Assembly: GCA_003154025.1 (NCBI GenBank)
Contig: PMCE01000356.1
Location: 22,650 to 36,302, forward strand
From: Syntrophaceae bacterium
Lineage (GTDB): Bacteria > Desulfobacterota > SM23-61
Direction: 5' to 3'
Length of the DNA stretch: 13,653 nucleotides
This document shows positions 7,311-13,443 of this stretch, piece by piece. A model generated the notes under the pieces. It worked only from the letters and a program-made list of their open reading frames with translations, was not told the DNA's origin and made no database searches. A program made the translations under genes and the position numbers. How positions within the stretch are numbered: the first letter of the stretch is position 1; each line of letters opens with the position of its first letter.

Positions 7311-9125
7311 ATGGCTATCCGACACATCTTAGAGGAAATCCGTCATCCGAAGGGCTATCTTACGGTTATCGCCGTCGGAGTTCTGTACATCGTCGTTCTT
7401 TCGGTGAAGAATCCATTTTGGGGCGACATCCTGACAATGACTTTTCTGCTGGGGGCCTTAAGCCTTTCGTGGAACATCCTGGGCGGTTACGGGGGGCAAT
7501 TTTCCTTGGGCCACGCCGGTTTTTTAGGCATTGGAGCCTACACCTCAACGCTGCTTCTCACCCATTTTCAGCTGAACCCGTGGGTGGGAATGCTGCTGGG
7601 CGGCGCATTAGCCGCCTTGGTCGGCGGGCTTATTTTTTACCCGTGCTTCCGGCTGAAGGGAATCTTCTTCTGTCTGGCCACCTTGGCCTTCCAGGAAGTT
7701 GCGAGGATTTCCGCGGTCCATTTTCGAGGGCTGACCGGCGGGGCCATGGGAATTTCCATCCCCTTTAAAGCGGGGCTCGCCAACATGATGTTTCAAGGAA
7801 AAACGGGGTACATGCTGATTTCCCTGACCTTCATGATCATCATCGCCCTGGTCACCCTGGCCATTGAGCGGTCCCGCTTCGGGTATAAATTGGTTGCCCT
7901 GAGGGAAGACGAGGATGCCACCGAGACCCTGGGAATCAGCACCTCCAAATGCAAGCTCATCGCCACCATGATCAGCGCCTTTTTCGCCGGATGCCTGGGA
8001 ACCTTTTACGCCCACTACAGCAGCCTCGTCGATCCCCACTCGGTTTTCGACATGATGCTCTCGGTGGAATTTGTGATCTTCGCCATTTTGGGCGGAGTGG
8101 GAACGGTCCTGGGCCCGATCCTGGGGGCCTTCGCCCTGGTTCCGACCGATGCCCTGATGAGAGGGTACCTCGGGCAAGCCCAGCAGGGAGTAAGCTTTCT
8201 GGCCTATGGCATGCTCTTGACCGTGGCCGTTATTTTCCTGCCCCGGGGGATCATGTCCTGGCTGTCGCCCCCGCTGAACTGGTTATTCGCGAACCTCCCC
8301 GGAAAGAGGACGGAAGCGGAATCGGAGAGAGGGAAAATGGAGACGGTTGCCGAAAAGCCCCGGAAGATCTCCCCTTCTTCGGAATCTTCGACGCCGATTT
8401 TAAAAATGGTGGGAATCGACAAAAGCTTCGGCGGGTTGAAGGTGATTCAATCCCTCGATGTGTCTGTCAATAAGGGAGAGATTGTGGGTCTCATCGGGCC
8501 CAACGGCGCAGGAAAGACGACTTGCTTTAACCTTATAACCGGCTTCCTGGACGCGGATGACGGCAAGATCCTCTTCCGGGGGGAGGATATTACCGCCTTG
8601 AGGCCGTCGAACAAAATTTCCAAGAAAGGCATCGCCCGGACCTTCCAGATCGTAAAGCCGCTGGCCGGTCTGACCGCAATGGAAAACGTCATCGCCGGCG
8701 CGGTGGAAAAAAGCCGCAGTATTCATGAGGCCAGGGCGAAGAGCGCGGAAATCGTCCATCTGCTGGGGCTCTGGGATTATCGCGGGGTGAAGGCTTCTTC
8801 CCTGACCCTGGCCGGGCGGAAACGGTTGGAGTTGGCGAAGGCCCTGGCCACGGAGCCGAGCCTTTTGTTGTTGGATGAGGTCATGGCCGGATTGAATCCC
8901 ACCGAGGTCGAAGAAGCCATCCAGATGATCCGGAGGATTTCCGGCCGCGGCATCACCATCCTGGTGATCGAACATGTCATGAAAGCCGTCATGAGTCTGG
9001 CGGACCGCGTGGTCGTGATCCATCATGGCCAGAAAATTTGCGAGGGAACACCCCGGGATGTAATCCAGGACAAAAAAGTGATCGAGGCCTATTTGGGCAA
9101 GGGATACCAATATGCTCAACGTTGA
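7311..9125 (+). CDS. livM-livG: LivM-LivG fusion: ABC importer permease with C-terminal ATPase domain
   Basis: This 604-residue protein joins two normally separate subunits. Residues 1 to ~328 are a LivM permease: GGYGGQFSLGHAG (58-70) is its signature and the late GGVGTVLGPILGA its coupling region. A charged linker (~330-362, rich in E, K and S) leads to a LivG-type ATPase. The ATPase has Walker A GPNGAGKTT (396-404), Walker B LLLLDE (Asp522, Glu523), the LivG hallmark MAGLNP, and the switch histidine His555 in VIEHVM. The signature motif reads LTLAG (498-502) instead of canonical LSGGQ, so the helix-capping serine is replaced by threonine. I chose the ATG at 7311, with GAGGG (7295-7299) upstream; an in-frame TTG at 7269, inside livH, would add 14 residues. 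The stop overlaps livF by 14 nt. I see no frameshift, so the fusion is genuine. Confidence 0.92.
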   Translation: MAIRHILEEIRHPKGYLTVIAVGVLYIVVLSVKNPFWGDILTMTFLLGALSLSWNILGGYGGQFSLGHAGFLGIGAYTSTLLLTHFQLNPWVGMLLGGALAALVGGLIFYPCFRLKGIFFCLATLAFQEVARISAVHFRGLTGGAMGISIPFKAGLANMMFQGKTGYMLISLTFMIIIALVTLAIERSRFGYKLVALREDEDATETLGISTSKCKLIATMISAFFAGCLGTFYAHYSSLVDPHSVFDMMLSVEFVIFAILGGVGTVLGPILGAFALVPTDALMRGYLGQAQQGVSFLAYGMLLTVAVIFLPRGIMSWLSPPLNWLFANLPGKRTEAESERGKMETVAEKPRKISPSSESSTPILKMVGIDKSFGGLKVIQSLDVSVNKGEIVGLIGPNGAGKTTCFNLITGFLDADDGKILFRGEDITALRPSNKISKKGIARTFQIVKPLAGLTAMENVIAGAVEKSRSIHEARAKSAEIVHLLGLWDYRGVKASSLTLAGRKRLELAKALATEPSLLLLDEVMAGLNPTEVEEAIQMIRRISGRGITILVIEHVMKAVMSLADRVVVIHHGQKICEGTPRDVIQDKKVIEAYLGKGYQYAQR

Positions 9126-9816
9126 GGCGATTGACGTTTATTATGGAGACCTCCAGGCTGTGAAAGGGGTTTCCTTCCAGGTGGAAAAGGATCAGATCGT
9201 CTCCCTGGTGGGCTCCAACGGCGCGGGAAAGACCACGACCTTGAACGCCATTTCGGGACTGAACCGCATTGCTTCCGGTTCGATTCGTTTCGGGGAAGCA
9301 AATATCGGACGGTATCGATCGCACCAAATCGTCGATTTGGGGATCGTCCAAGTGCCAGAGGGACGTCTGCTCTTCCCGGAAATGACGGTGATGGAGAACC
9401 TGGAAATGGGTTGCTTTTCGTTAAGGGCCCGGAAGAATTTCAAGACCTCCCTCGATGAAGTCATCCGGCTCTTTCCCATTCTTACGGAAAGACAGCAACA
9501 GCTCGCCGGAACCTTGAGCGGAGGAGAGCAGCAAATGCTCGCGATCGGAAGAGGACTGATGGCCCGGCCGACGGTCCTGATGCTGGACGAACCCTCCCTG
9601 GGCCTTGCTCCCCTGGTGGTGGAGGAAATCATCGAGACCATAAAAACCATCCGGACCAGGGGCACGGCGATTCTGCTGGTCGAACAGAATGTCCTCCATG
9701 CCCTTTCCATCTCCGACCGGGCTTATATTTTCGAAAACGGAGCAATCGTGATGGAAGGAAAAGGAGAGGAACTCTTGCGGAATGAAGAAGTGAAGAAAGC
9801 TTACCTGGGGCTGTAG
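9112..9816 (+). CDS. livF: ABC importer ATPase LivF
   Basis: This 234-residue cytoplasmic ATPase pairs with the LivG domain of the upstream fusion to drive import. All motifs are canonical: Walker A GSNGAGKTT (34-42), signature LSGGE (135-139), Walker B VLMLDEPS with Asp159 and Glu160, and the LivF-typical LLVEQN, where glutamine takes the usual switch-histidine place. The body pattern VPEGRLLFPEMTVMENLEMG is characteristic of LivF and separates it from LivG. The ATG at 9112 lies inside the end of the fusion gene (14-nt overlap), indicating translational coupling. The 25-nt gap to the following metallohydrolase suggests the transcript continues. Confidence 0.95.
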   Translation: MLNVEAIDVYYGDLQAVKGVSFQVEKDQIVSLVGSNGAGKTTTLNAISGLNRIASGSIRFGEANIGRYRSHQIVDLGIVQVPEGRLLFPEMTVMENLEMGCFSLRARKNFKTSLDEVIRLFPILTERQQQLAGTLSGGEQQMLAIGRGLMARPTVLMLDEPSLGLAPLVVEEIIETIKTIRTRGTAILLVEQNVLHALSISDRAYIFENGAIVMEGKGEELLRNEEVKKAYLGL

Positions 9817-9841
9817 AGAACTGTGCGGGGAGGATAAAGCG

Positions 9842-10591
9842 ATGCCTGAATATACTCTCGTACCCATTCATCTGGGAAAGATAAACCTGGATCTGGGGAT
9901 CATGACCTATCGGATGAATTACGGAATCCGCAAATGGCTGCCGATCATCAGCTGGTACGTCAAGGCGGGAAAAGAGAACATCCTCATCGACACCGGAATT
10001 TCCTCGGCCGAGAGCGCCTATTATACGGAATCCCCGGTTGAGGATCTGGTCGATTTCGATGGGGGGCTGAAAACAGTGGGAATCACGCCCGATGATGTGG
10101 ATTGGGTCATCCAGACCCATCTTCATTTCGACCACGTGGGGAACACTCGCCGGTGCAAGAACGCCCGGGTCATCGTGCAGAAAGCGGAGCTCGAATTCGC
10201 CCTCGCCCCTCATCCCATGCAGGGGTACCTCTATGACCCGAACCTGCTGCATGACCTCCGGTTCGAAATCGTCGATGGAACCTGCGAAGTCTTTCCCGGA
10301 ATCCAAGTGATCCATCTGCCCAGCCATACCCCGGGGGTAGAGGCCGTTTCGGTGAATACGGCGAAGGGTAAGGCGGTGATCAGCGGCATGTGCTGCATAG
10401 GAGATAATTTTAATCCACCCAGCCCGGGACGGGACCCGCAGAAACGCCATTACTGGAAAGTGGTTCCCCCGGGAAATTTTATCAACCTGTACGACGCTTT
10501 TAACAGCACCCTGCGGCTGAAAGGAATTGCGGATATCCTGATTCCGCAACACGATGAGTCCCTTTTCAATATAAGAAGAATTCCTGTGTAA
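9842..10591 (+). CDS. metallo-beta-lactamase-fold hydrolase (N-acyl homoserine lactonase-like)
   Basis: This 249-residue protein has the two-zinc metallo-beta-lactamase centre complete: HLHFDH (His93, His95, Asp97, His98), His162 in LPSHTPG, Asp188 in CIGDN, and His237 in IPQHDE. Strands leading to IDTG near residue 50 also fit. Overall order and length resemble the AHL-lactonase branch (AiiA/AttM type), whose members open lactone rings, but the branch includes hydrolases of other esters and lactones. No signal peptide is seen. GGGGAGG (9827-9833) precedes the ATG by eight bases. Its place 25 nt after livF suggests it acts on the imported compound or a product of it; quorum quenching is a less likely alternative. 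The fold is sure, the substrate open. Confidence 0.88.
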   Translation: MPEYTLVPIHLGKINLDLGIMTYRMNYGIRKWLPIISWYVKAGKENILIDTGISSAESAYYTESPVEDLVDFDGGLKTVGITPDDVDWVIQTHLHFDHVGNTRRCKNARVIVQKAELEFALAPHPMQGYLYDPNLLHDLRFEIVDGTCEVFPGIQVIHLPSHTPGVEAVSVNTAKGKAVISGMCCIGDNFNPPSPGRDPQKRHYWKVVPPGNFINLYDAFNSTLRLKGIADILIPQHDESLFNIRRIPV

Positions 10592-10633
10592 AGGTGGGAA
10601 GTAGTTTGAAAGCCCAGATAGTCTTTATCCGGA

Positions 10634-10680
10634 AACTCCCTCTCCTTTTACGGGTAAGGGCAGGGTTAGGGGGGAGGTTG
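10634..10680 (+). repeat. imperfect inverted repeat in the gap before the short-chain dehydrogenase gene
   Basis: AACTCCC (10634-10640) mirrors GGGAGGTT (10672-10679) with one extra base. The interior is pyrimidine-rich on the left and purine-rich on the right, around TTTTACGGGTAAGG. The style resembles short dispersed intergenic repeats common in large bacterial genomes. Only one copy is in the window, so repeat status is inference. The rest of the 200-nt gap shows no gene. Confidence 0.35.
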
Positions 10681-10793
10681 TAGGTCTTTGGGGGCAACGT
10701 TTCGGTTCAGTCTACCCGCGGAATTTTTTTAGCAGTTATCTTCCTTGTTGGAGTGGCTCGAACGGATACCAAAAATCGAAAAGGAGGAGAAAA

Positions 10794-11573
10794 ATGAGAC
10801 TGAAGGACAAAGTAGCCATTATTACTGCGGCAGGTTCAGGATCGGGTCGTGCCGGGGCGGTGTTGTTTGCCCGGGAGGGGGCAAGGGTGGTGGTGGGGGA
10901 CATTGACGCCAAAGGCGGGCAGGAGACCGTCAAATTGGTAAAGGCGGCCGGCGGTGAGGCGGTTTTTGTCCCCGTCGATTGTGGCAAGGTGGCCGATATG
11001 CGCAAACTGATTGATGCCACCATGCAGACTTACGGGCGGCTGAACATTTTATGGAATCACGCCGGCATACCGGGCCCGGGGACTTTGGAGACGACCGAGG
11101 AGGAAGCTTTTGACCGGGCCATGGCGATAAACGTCAAGGGCTGCTTCTTTGCCAGCAAATTCGCGGTTCCTCACATGAAGCAGTCCGGAGGGGGAGCGAT
11201 CCTCTTTACCTCATCGGTCTCCGGATTGCGCGCATCCCCCTGGAGCCCTTCCTATTCGCTGGCGAAAGGCGGGCTTGTCACCCTCACCATGTCGCTGGCG
11301 GTTTATCTCGCCGCGCATAATATCCGGGTAAATTGCATCTGCCCCGGAAGCATCGACTCTCCCATGATCCGGGTCTTCATCGATCGAACCGGCAACCTCA
11401 AGGGAGAAGCCCTGGAAAACGCCGTTCGGGAAAACGCCAAAAAGGCCCCCCTGAACCGCATGGCCAAGCCTGAGGAGATCGCGAACCTGGCTCTTTTCCT
11501 GGCCTCCGACGAATCCGCATTCATAACCGGAGCCGCCGTCCCCATCGACGGAGGAAAAATCGCCAAGGTTTGA
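10794..11573 (+). CDS. short-chain dehydrogenase/reductase (classical SDR)
   Basis: This 259-residue cytoplasmic NAD(P)-dependent oxidoreductase interconverts alcohols and ketones or aldehydes. The Rossmann nucleotide loop is TAAGSGSG (residues 11-18); the first glycine of the usual TGxxxGxG is alanine here. VVVGDID after the second strand, with an acidic residue at its end, favours NAD(H). Asn88 (NHAG, replacing NNAG), catalytic Ser141 (FTSSVSG), Tyr154 and Lys158 (YSLAK) are all in register, with the normal 13-residue Ser-Tyr spacing. The C-terminus ITGAAVPIDGG is the family norm. AAGGAGGAG (10781-10789) gives a strong ribosome binding site. It sits 200 nt after the metallohydrolase gene and may be read from the same transcript or its own promoter. 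It could feed an aldehyde to the AOR encoded upstream, which is inference. Confidence 0.93.
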   Translation: MRLKDKVAIITAAGSGSGRAGAVLFAREGARVVVGDIDAKGGQETVKLVKAAGGEAVFVPVDCGKVADMRKLIDATMQTYGRLNILWNHAGIPGPGTLETTEEEAFDRAMAINVKGCFFASKFAVPHMKQSGGGAILFTSSVSGLRASPWSPSYSLAKGGLVTLTMSLAVYLAAHNIRVNCICPGSIDSPMIRVFIDRTGNLKGEALENAVRENAKKAPLNRMAKPEEIANLALFLASDESAFITGAAVPIDGGKIAKV

Positions 11574-11836
11574 GGGTCTTTTTCATACTGGCCTCGCGAA
11601 TATCTGAAAACCTGTTTCATTTGGGGTGCGGCCTCAGCATTTGACCCGCTTTCTTGGAGCCTCTCTTCTCTCTGTTGAATGCTGAGACCTGCCCCCCGTC
11701 TTCCCTAGAAAGCTCCAGGAAAGAATTACTTCCTGTAGTGGTGTTTCTAGGATTTTCCTTTGGAATACAATATTTCAAGCGCAAGTCATTAATAAGGTTC
11801 AAAAATCTGAGACTGATCTCACAGGCAAAAATTCCC
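11574..11836. other. gene-free AT-rich stretch with inverted repeats
   Basis: No gene is supported in this stretch. It is markedly richer in A and T than the genes to the left. Open frames exist on both strands (72 codons at 11654-11872 on +, 88 codons at 11617-11883 on -), but neither has a convincing ribosome binding site, recognisable domain or coding-like composition, and they overlap each other. No intrinsic terminator is visible directly after the dehydrogenase gene. The notable content is the inverted repeats listed separately. Confidence 0.5.
11633..11751. repeat. two consecutive inverted-repeat structures
   Basis: First structure: CTCAGCATT (11633-11641) is the exact reverse complement of AATGCTGAG (11678-11686). 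Second structure: CCTAGAAA (11704-11711) pairs with TTTCTAGG (11744-11751) and encloses a second stem, CAGGAA (11716-11721) with TTCCTG (11730-11735). Nested perfect arms of this kind suggest a structured RNA or a remnant of a small mobile element. No flanking direct repeats are evident. Confidence 0.5.
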
Positions 11837-11864
11837 TTGACAATCTTTCTCCATGATATAAACT
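11837..11864 (+). promoter_or_regulatory. sigma70-type promoter candidate
   Basis: A perfect -35 box TTGACA lies at 11837-11842. Two -10 options follow: TATAAA at 11857-11862, preceded by TG in extended -10 position (TGATATAAA, spacer only 14), or TAAACT at 11859-11864 (spacer 16). Transcription would start near 11869-11872 and run into the structured RNA and terminator downstream. It lies in the locally AT-rich stretch. Confidence 0.45.
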
Positions 11865-11932
11865 TGAAATAGCAGTTGACCACTCGTCACGAATCAACCA
11901 ACAACAAAACCCTTAACCTTCTGAGGCGTAAA

Positions 11933-11968
11933 ATGCGAAGGTGGGGTTACCAAAAGATGGTCATATGA
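11933..11968 (+). other. possible leader-peptide ORF inside the structured RNA
   Basis: An ATG at 11933 follows GAGG (11923-11926) by six bases and encodes MRRWGYQKMVI. Its TGA (11966-11968) overlaps in ATGA fashion the ATG at 11965, which opens MKPLREFVTSLRGFFMHPP ending at 12024, across the terminator. The spacing and the start/stop overlap look like coupled leader peptides, but such short frames arise easily by chance. Confidence 0.2.
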
Positions 11969-12009
11969 AACCCTTAAGAGAGTTTGTAACCTCTCTTAGG
12001 GGTTTTTTT
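11968..12009 (+). terminator. strong intrinsic terminator
   Basis: AAACCCTTAAGAGAG (11968-11982) pairs over 15 positions, with a single G-T pair, with CTCTCTTAGGGGTTT (11991-12005) around an eight-base loop. Seven T residues (12003-12009) overlap and follow the stem. The opposite strand lacks a comparable T run, so it works on + strand transcripts. Confidence 0.9.
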
Positions 12010-12326
12010 ATGCATCCTCCATAAGCCCACGTTTGATTCCCAGCTTGCTTCATCTAGTACGCGTGGGAAAAGAGGCGGGTCTGGTACATTGCTTACACAA
12101 GCGGTCCTCAAGTGAGGGCGAGGTGAGCGCAGTACCGATATCACAGTGCCCACGGACGGGGAGTCTACCCCAGGGAAGGGGTAGGGACAAGGAGGTGATG
12201 ATCAAACGAGGAAAGACGAGTAATGGTCAAACCAACCGGACGTGCGGTGAGGGGGTTGGGCCCGCGGAGGCAAGTGGTTAGGGCTCTGAAACACAAACGG
12301 AAAGAACAACAGGAGGAGGAAAAACT
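12010..12326 (+). other. GC-rich structured 5' leader of the exported-protein gene
   Basis: No gene is supported in this 317-nt stretch. An 82-codon frame (12033-12281) has no ribosome binding site and no recognisable domain. Several hairpins can be drawn in series: CCCACG (12027-12032) with CGTGGG (12062-12067); GGTAC (12083-12087) with GTACC (12132-12136), enclosing GCTT-loop-AAGC (12091-12102) and CCTC-loop-GAGG (12106-12117); and CTACCCC (12165-12171) with GGGGTAG (12178-12184). A weak promoter-like pair TTGATT (12033-12038) and TAGTAC (12055-12060) is present. The arrangement suggests a folded leader or RNA element, unproven. Confidence 0.4.
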
Positions 12327-13358
12327 ATGAAATGGTTATTTGTTTTATTGGCAGTTTGTTTTATGGCTGCGCCGGCCATGGCGGGAGAGGATCCATATAT
12401 CGCAATCGTCGGCACGGATTGTGTTTTAGGAGATACAAACTATTTTTATAACCCCAATGGTACCCCCCCCTCGGGTCTTCTCCAGCACTGTCCGACTGGC
12501 CTTAATCTGCCGGGGGCCGTTAACCTCAATGCCGATCCCTTCTATTTCAGCCCGAAGTATCGGCAGTTCATGTATAATGAGTACGCCGACCCGTTTTTCA
12601 TTCCCACATCGTTCGGCACCTACAATCCCTCGAACCAGTACACCCGGGTGGGAACAAGTGGGACCGAACAGTTCCGTTCCATGACCCCGAACGTTAGCGC
12701 CGAGGTCTGCGACCTGGATAATATTAGCACGATGAAGAGTGCCAAAACCTCGGCGGGCAATGCTGGTTTCTACGAATGGTTCATCCGCCTCCCCAAGAAG
12801 CCGGATGGAGAGATCAACATCGCGATCCAGTGCGCCGTGGTGAAACCCAATGCAGTGGCGGCGTGGGGGAAAAGAGCAATCGAGCTTTGCGCTGCTGAGA
12901 CGGGTGAGCGGATTGGTGTCGGCACCTGCGTGCGTGAAGAGGTTGATCCTGGGACCAGCCCGGTGATCCAGACAGCCCTTCCCAAGATCACGGCGTGGGC
13001 CTACCCCGGTCCCTTCAACGTCGCCTTTTCGCCGTTCCACCTGACCGCATTCAAGAATCCCAGCAACTACACCCTCGCCTTCGATGCGGTTTCCGGGGCC
13101 ATTTCAAACAGTGGCAGTTCCCAGGTACTCGACGGCACCGCGGCCGCACGGGTTCTACTGAAAGCCTGCATGGACAAGACCATCCTCACGAAGCTGCCCG
13201 TGACCGGTCAGGTCAATGCTTTGGGCGATACGGAAAATGACCTGGAGGCGGGTGATCTGATCTATGTGAGAATGGATGTGCCGGCCAAGGGCACGACGGA
13301 CATTTACTGTCATCAACAGTCCGTTAAGATCATGGGTATTGGGGAATCTCCGGAATAA
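12327..13358 (+). CDS. exported protein of unknown family
   Basis: I do not recognise this 343-residue protein. A textbook signal peptide is present: Lys2, hydrophobic residues 4-16, then APAMA with cleavage expected after Ala19. No further membrane segment, lipobox or haem motif (CXXCH) is visible. The mature part has eight cysteines (residues 32, 55, 128, 169, 188, 201, 281, 328), an even number compatible with disulfides in an extracytoplasmic protein. The first half is rich in Asn, Tyr, Pro and Gly (DPFYFSPKYRQFMYNEYADP), while the second half has strand-like segments such as ITAWAYPGPFNVAFSPFHLTAF. AGGAGG (12311-12316) gives a good ribosome binding site. The gene is monocistronic, with a long structured leader before it and an intrinsic terminator 55 nt after it. 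A surface-layer, filament or adhesion role is possible but unsupported. Confidence 0.85.
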   Translation: MKWLFVLLAVCFMAAPAMAGEDPYIAIVGTDCVLGDTNYFYNPNGTPPSGLLQHCPTGLNLPGAVNLNADPFYFSPKYRQFMYNEYADPFFIPTSFGTYNPSNQYTRVGTSGTEQFRSMTPNVSAEVCDLDNISTMKSAKTSAGNAGFYEWFIRLPKKPDGEINIAIQCAVVKPNAVAAWGKRAIELCAAETGERIGVGTCVREEVDPGTSPVIQTALPKITAWAYPGPFNVAFSPFHLTAFKNPSNYTLAFDAVSGAISNSGSSQVLDGTAAARVLLKACMDKTILTKLPVTGQVNALGDTENDLEAGDLIYVRMDVPAKGTTDIYCHQQSVKIMGIGESPE

Positions 13359-13413
13359 ACCCCCTGAGCGGCCGATCAACAGTTCTAGTCCTTGTAGTGA
13401 ATTGGTGCAATAG

Positions 13414-13443
13414 AGGCAGGGTCAGAAATGGCCCTGCCTTTTT
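13414..13443 (+). terminator. intrinsic terminator of the exported-protein gene
   Basis: AGGCAGGGTC (13414-13423) pairs with GGCCCTGCCT (13430-13439) over ten positions with one T-G pair, around the loop AGAAAT. TTTTT (13439-13443) follows. The stop codon of the exported-protein gene lies 55 nt upstream. Confidence 0.92.

Larger units (their letters stand above)
11869..12009 (+). ncRNA. candidate structured leader RNA or small RNA ending in an intrinsic terminator
   Basis: Between the promoter candidate and the terminator lies a compact hairpin. AACCC (11908-11912) pairs with GGGTT (11944-11948), ACCTTC (11916-11921) with GAAGGT (11937-11942), and GCG (11926-11928) with TGC (11934-11936), capped by TAAAA. 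The decanucleotide AAACCCTTAA occurs twice, at 11907-11916 and as the terminator's 5' arm at 11968-11977. Because of this, GGGTT can pair with either copy, and the terminator's 3' arm can pair with either copy. That is the mutually exclusive layout of a transcription attenuator or riboswitch. It matches no riboswitch class I could recall. The alternative is an independent ~140-nt small RNA. The 5' end is inferred. Confidence 0.5.

Noticed and set aside
11654..11872. 72-codon frame (+) overlapping an 88-codon frame (-)
   Set aside because: Neither has a ribosome binding site or recognisable domain. Openness in both directions fits low-GC non-coding or decayed sequence.
11900..11970. c-di-GMP (GEMM) riboswitch, suggested by GGGGTTACC at 11943-11951
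   Set aside because: The conserved core including GGGCAAACC and GACGCAAAGCC is absent, and the helices do not match.
12033..12281. 82-codon frame in the structured leader
   Set aside because: No ribosome binding site, no domain, composition unlike the genes, and it runs through the predicted hairpins. An internal start near 12200 has AAGGAGG too close to its ATG.
12010..12326. Group II intron remnant downstream of a terminator
   Set aside because: Class C introns insert after terminators and the G-rich stretch looked suggestive, but there is no GUGYG start after the T-tract, no domain V pair of arms and no reverse transcriptase.
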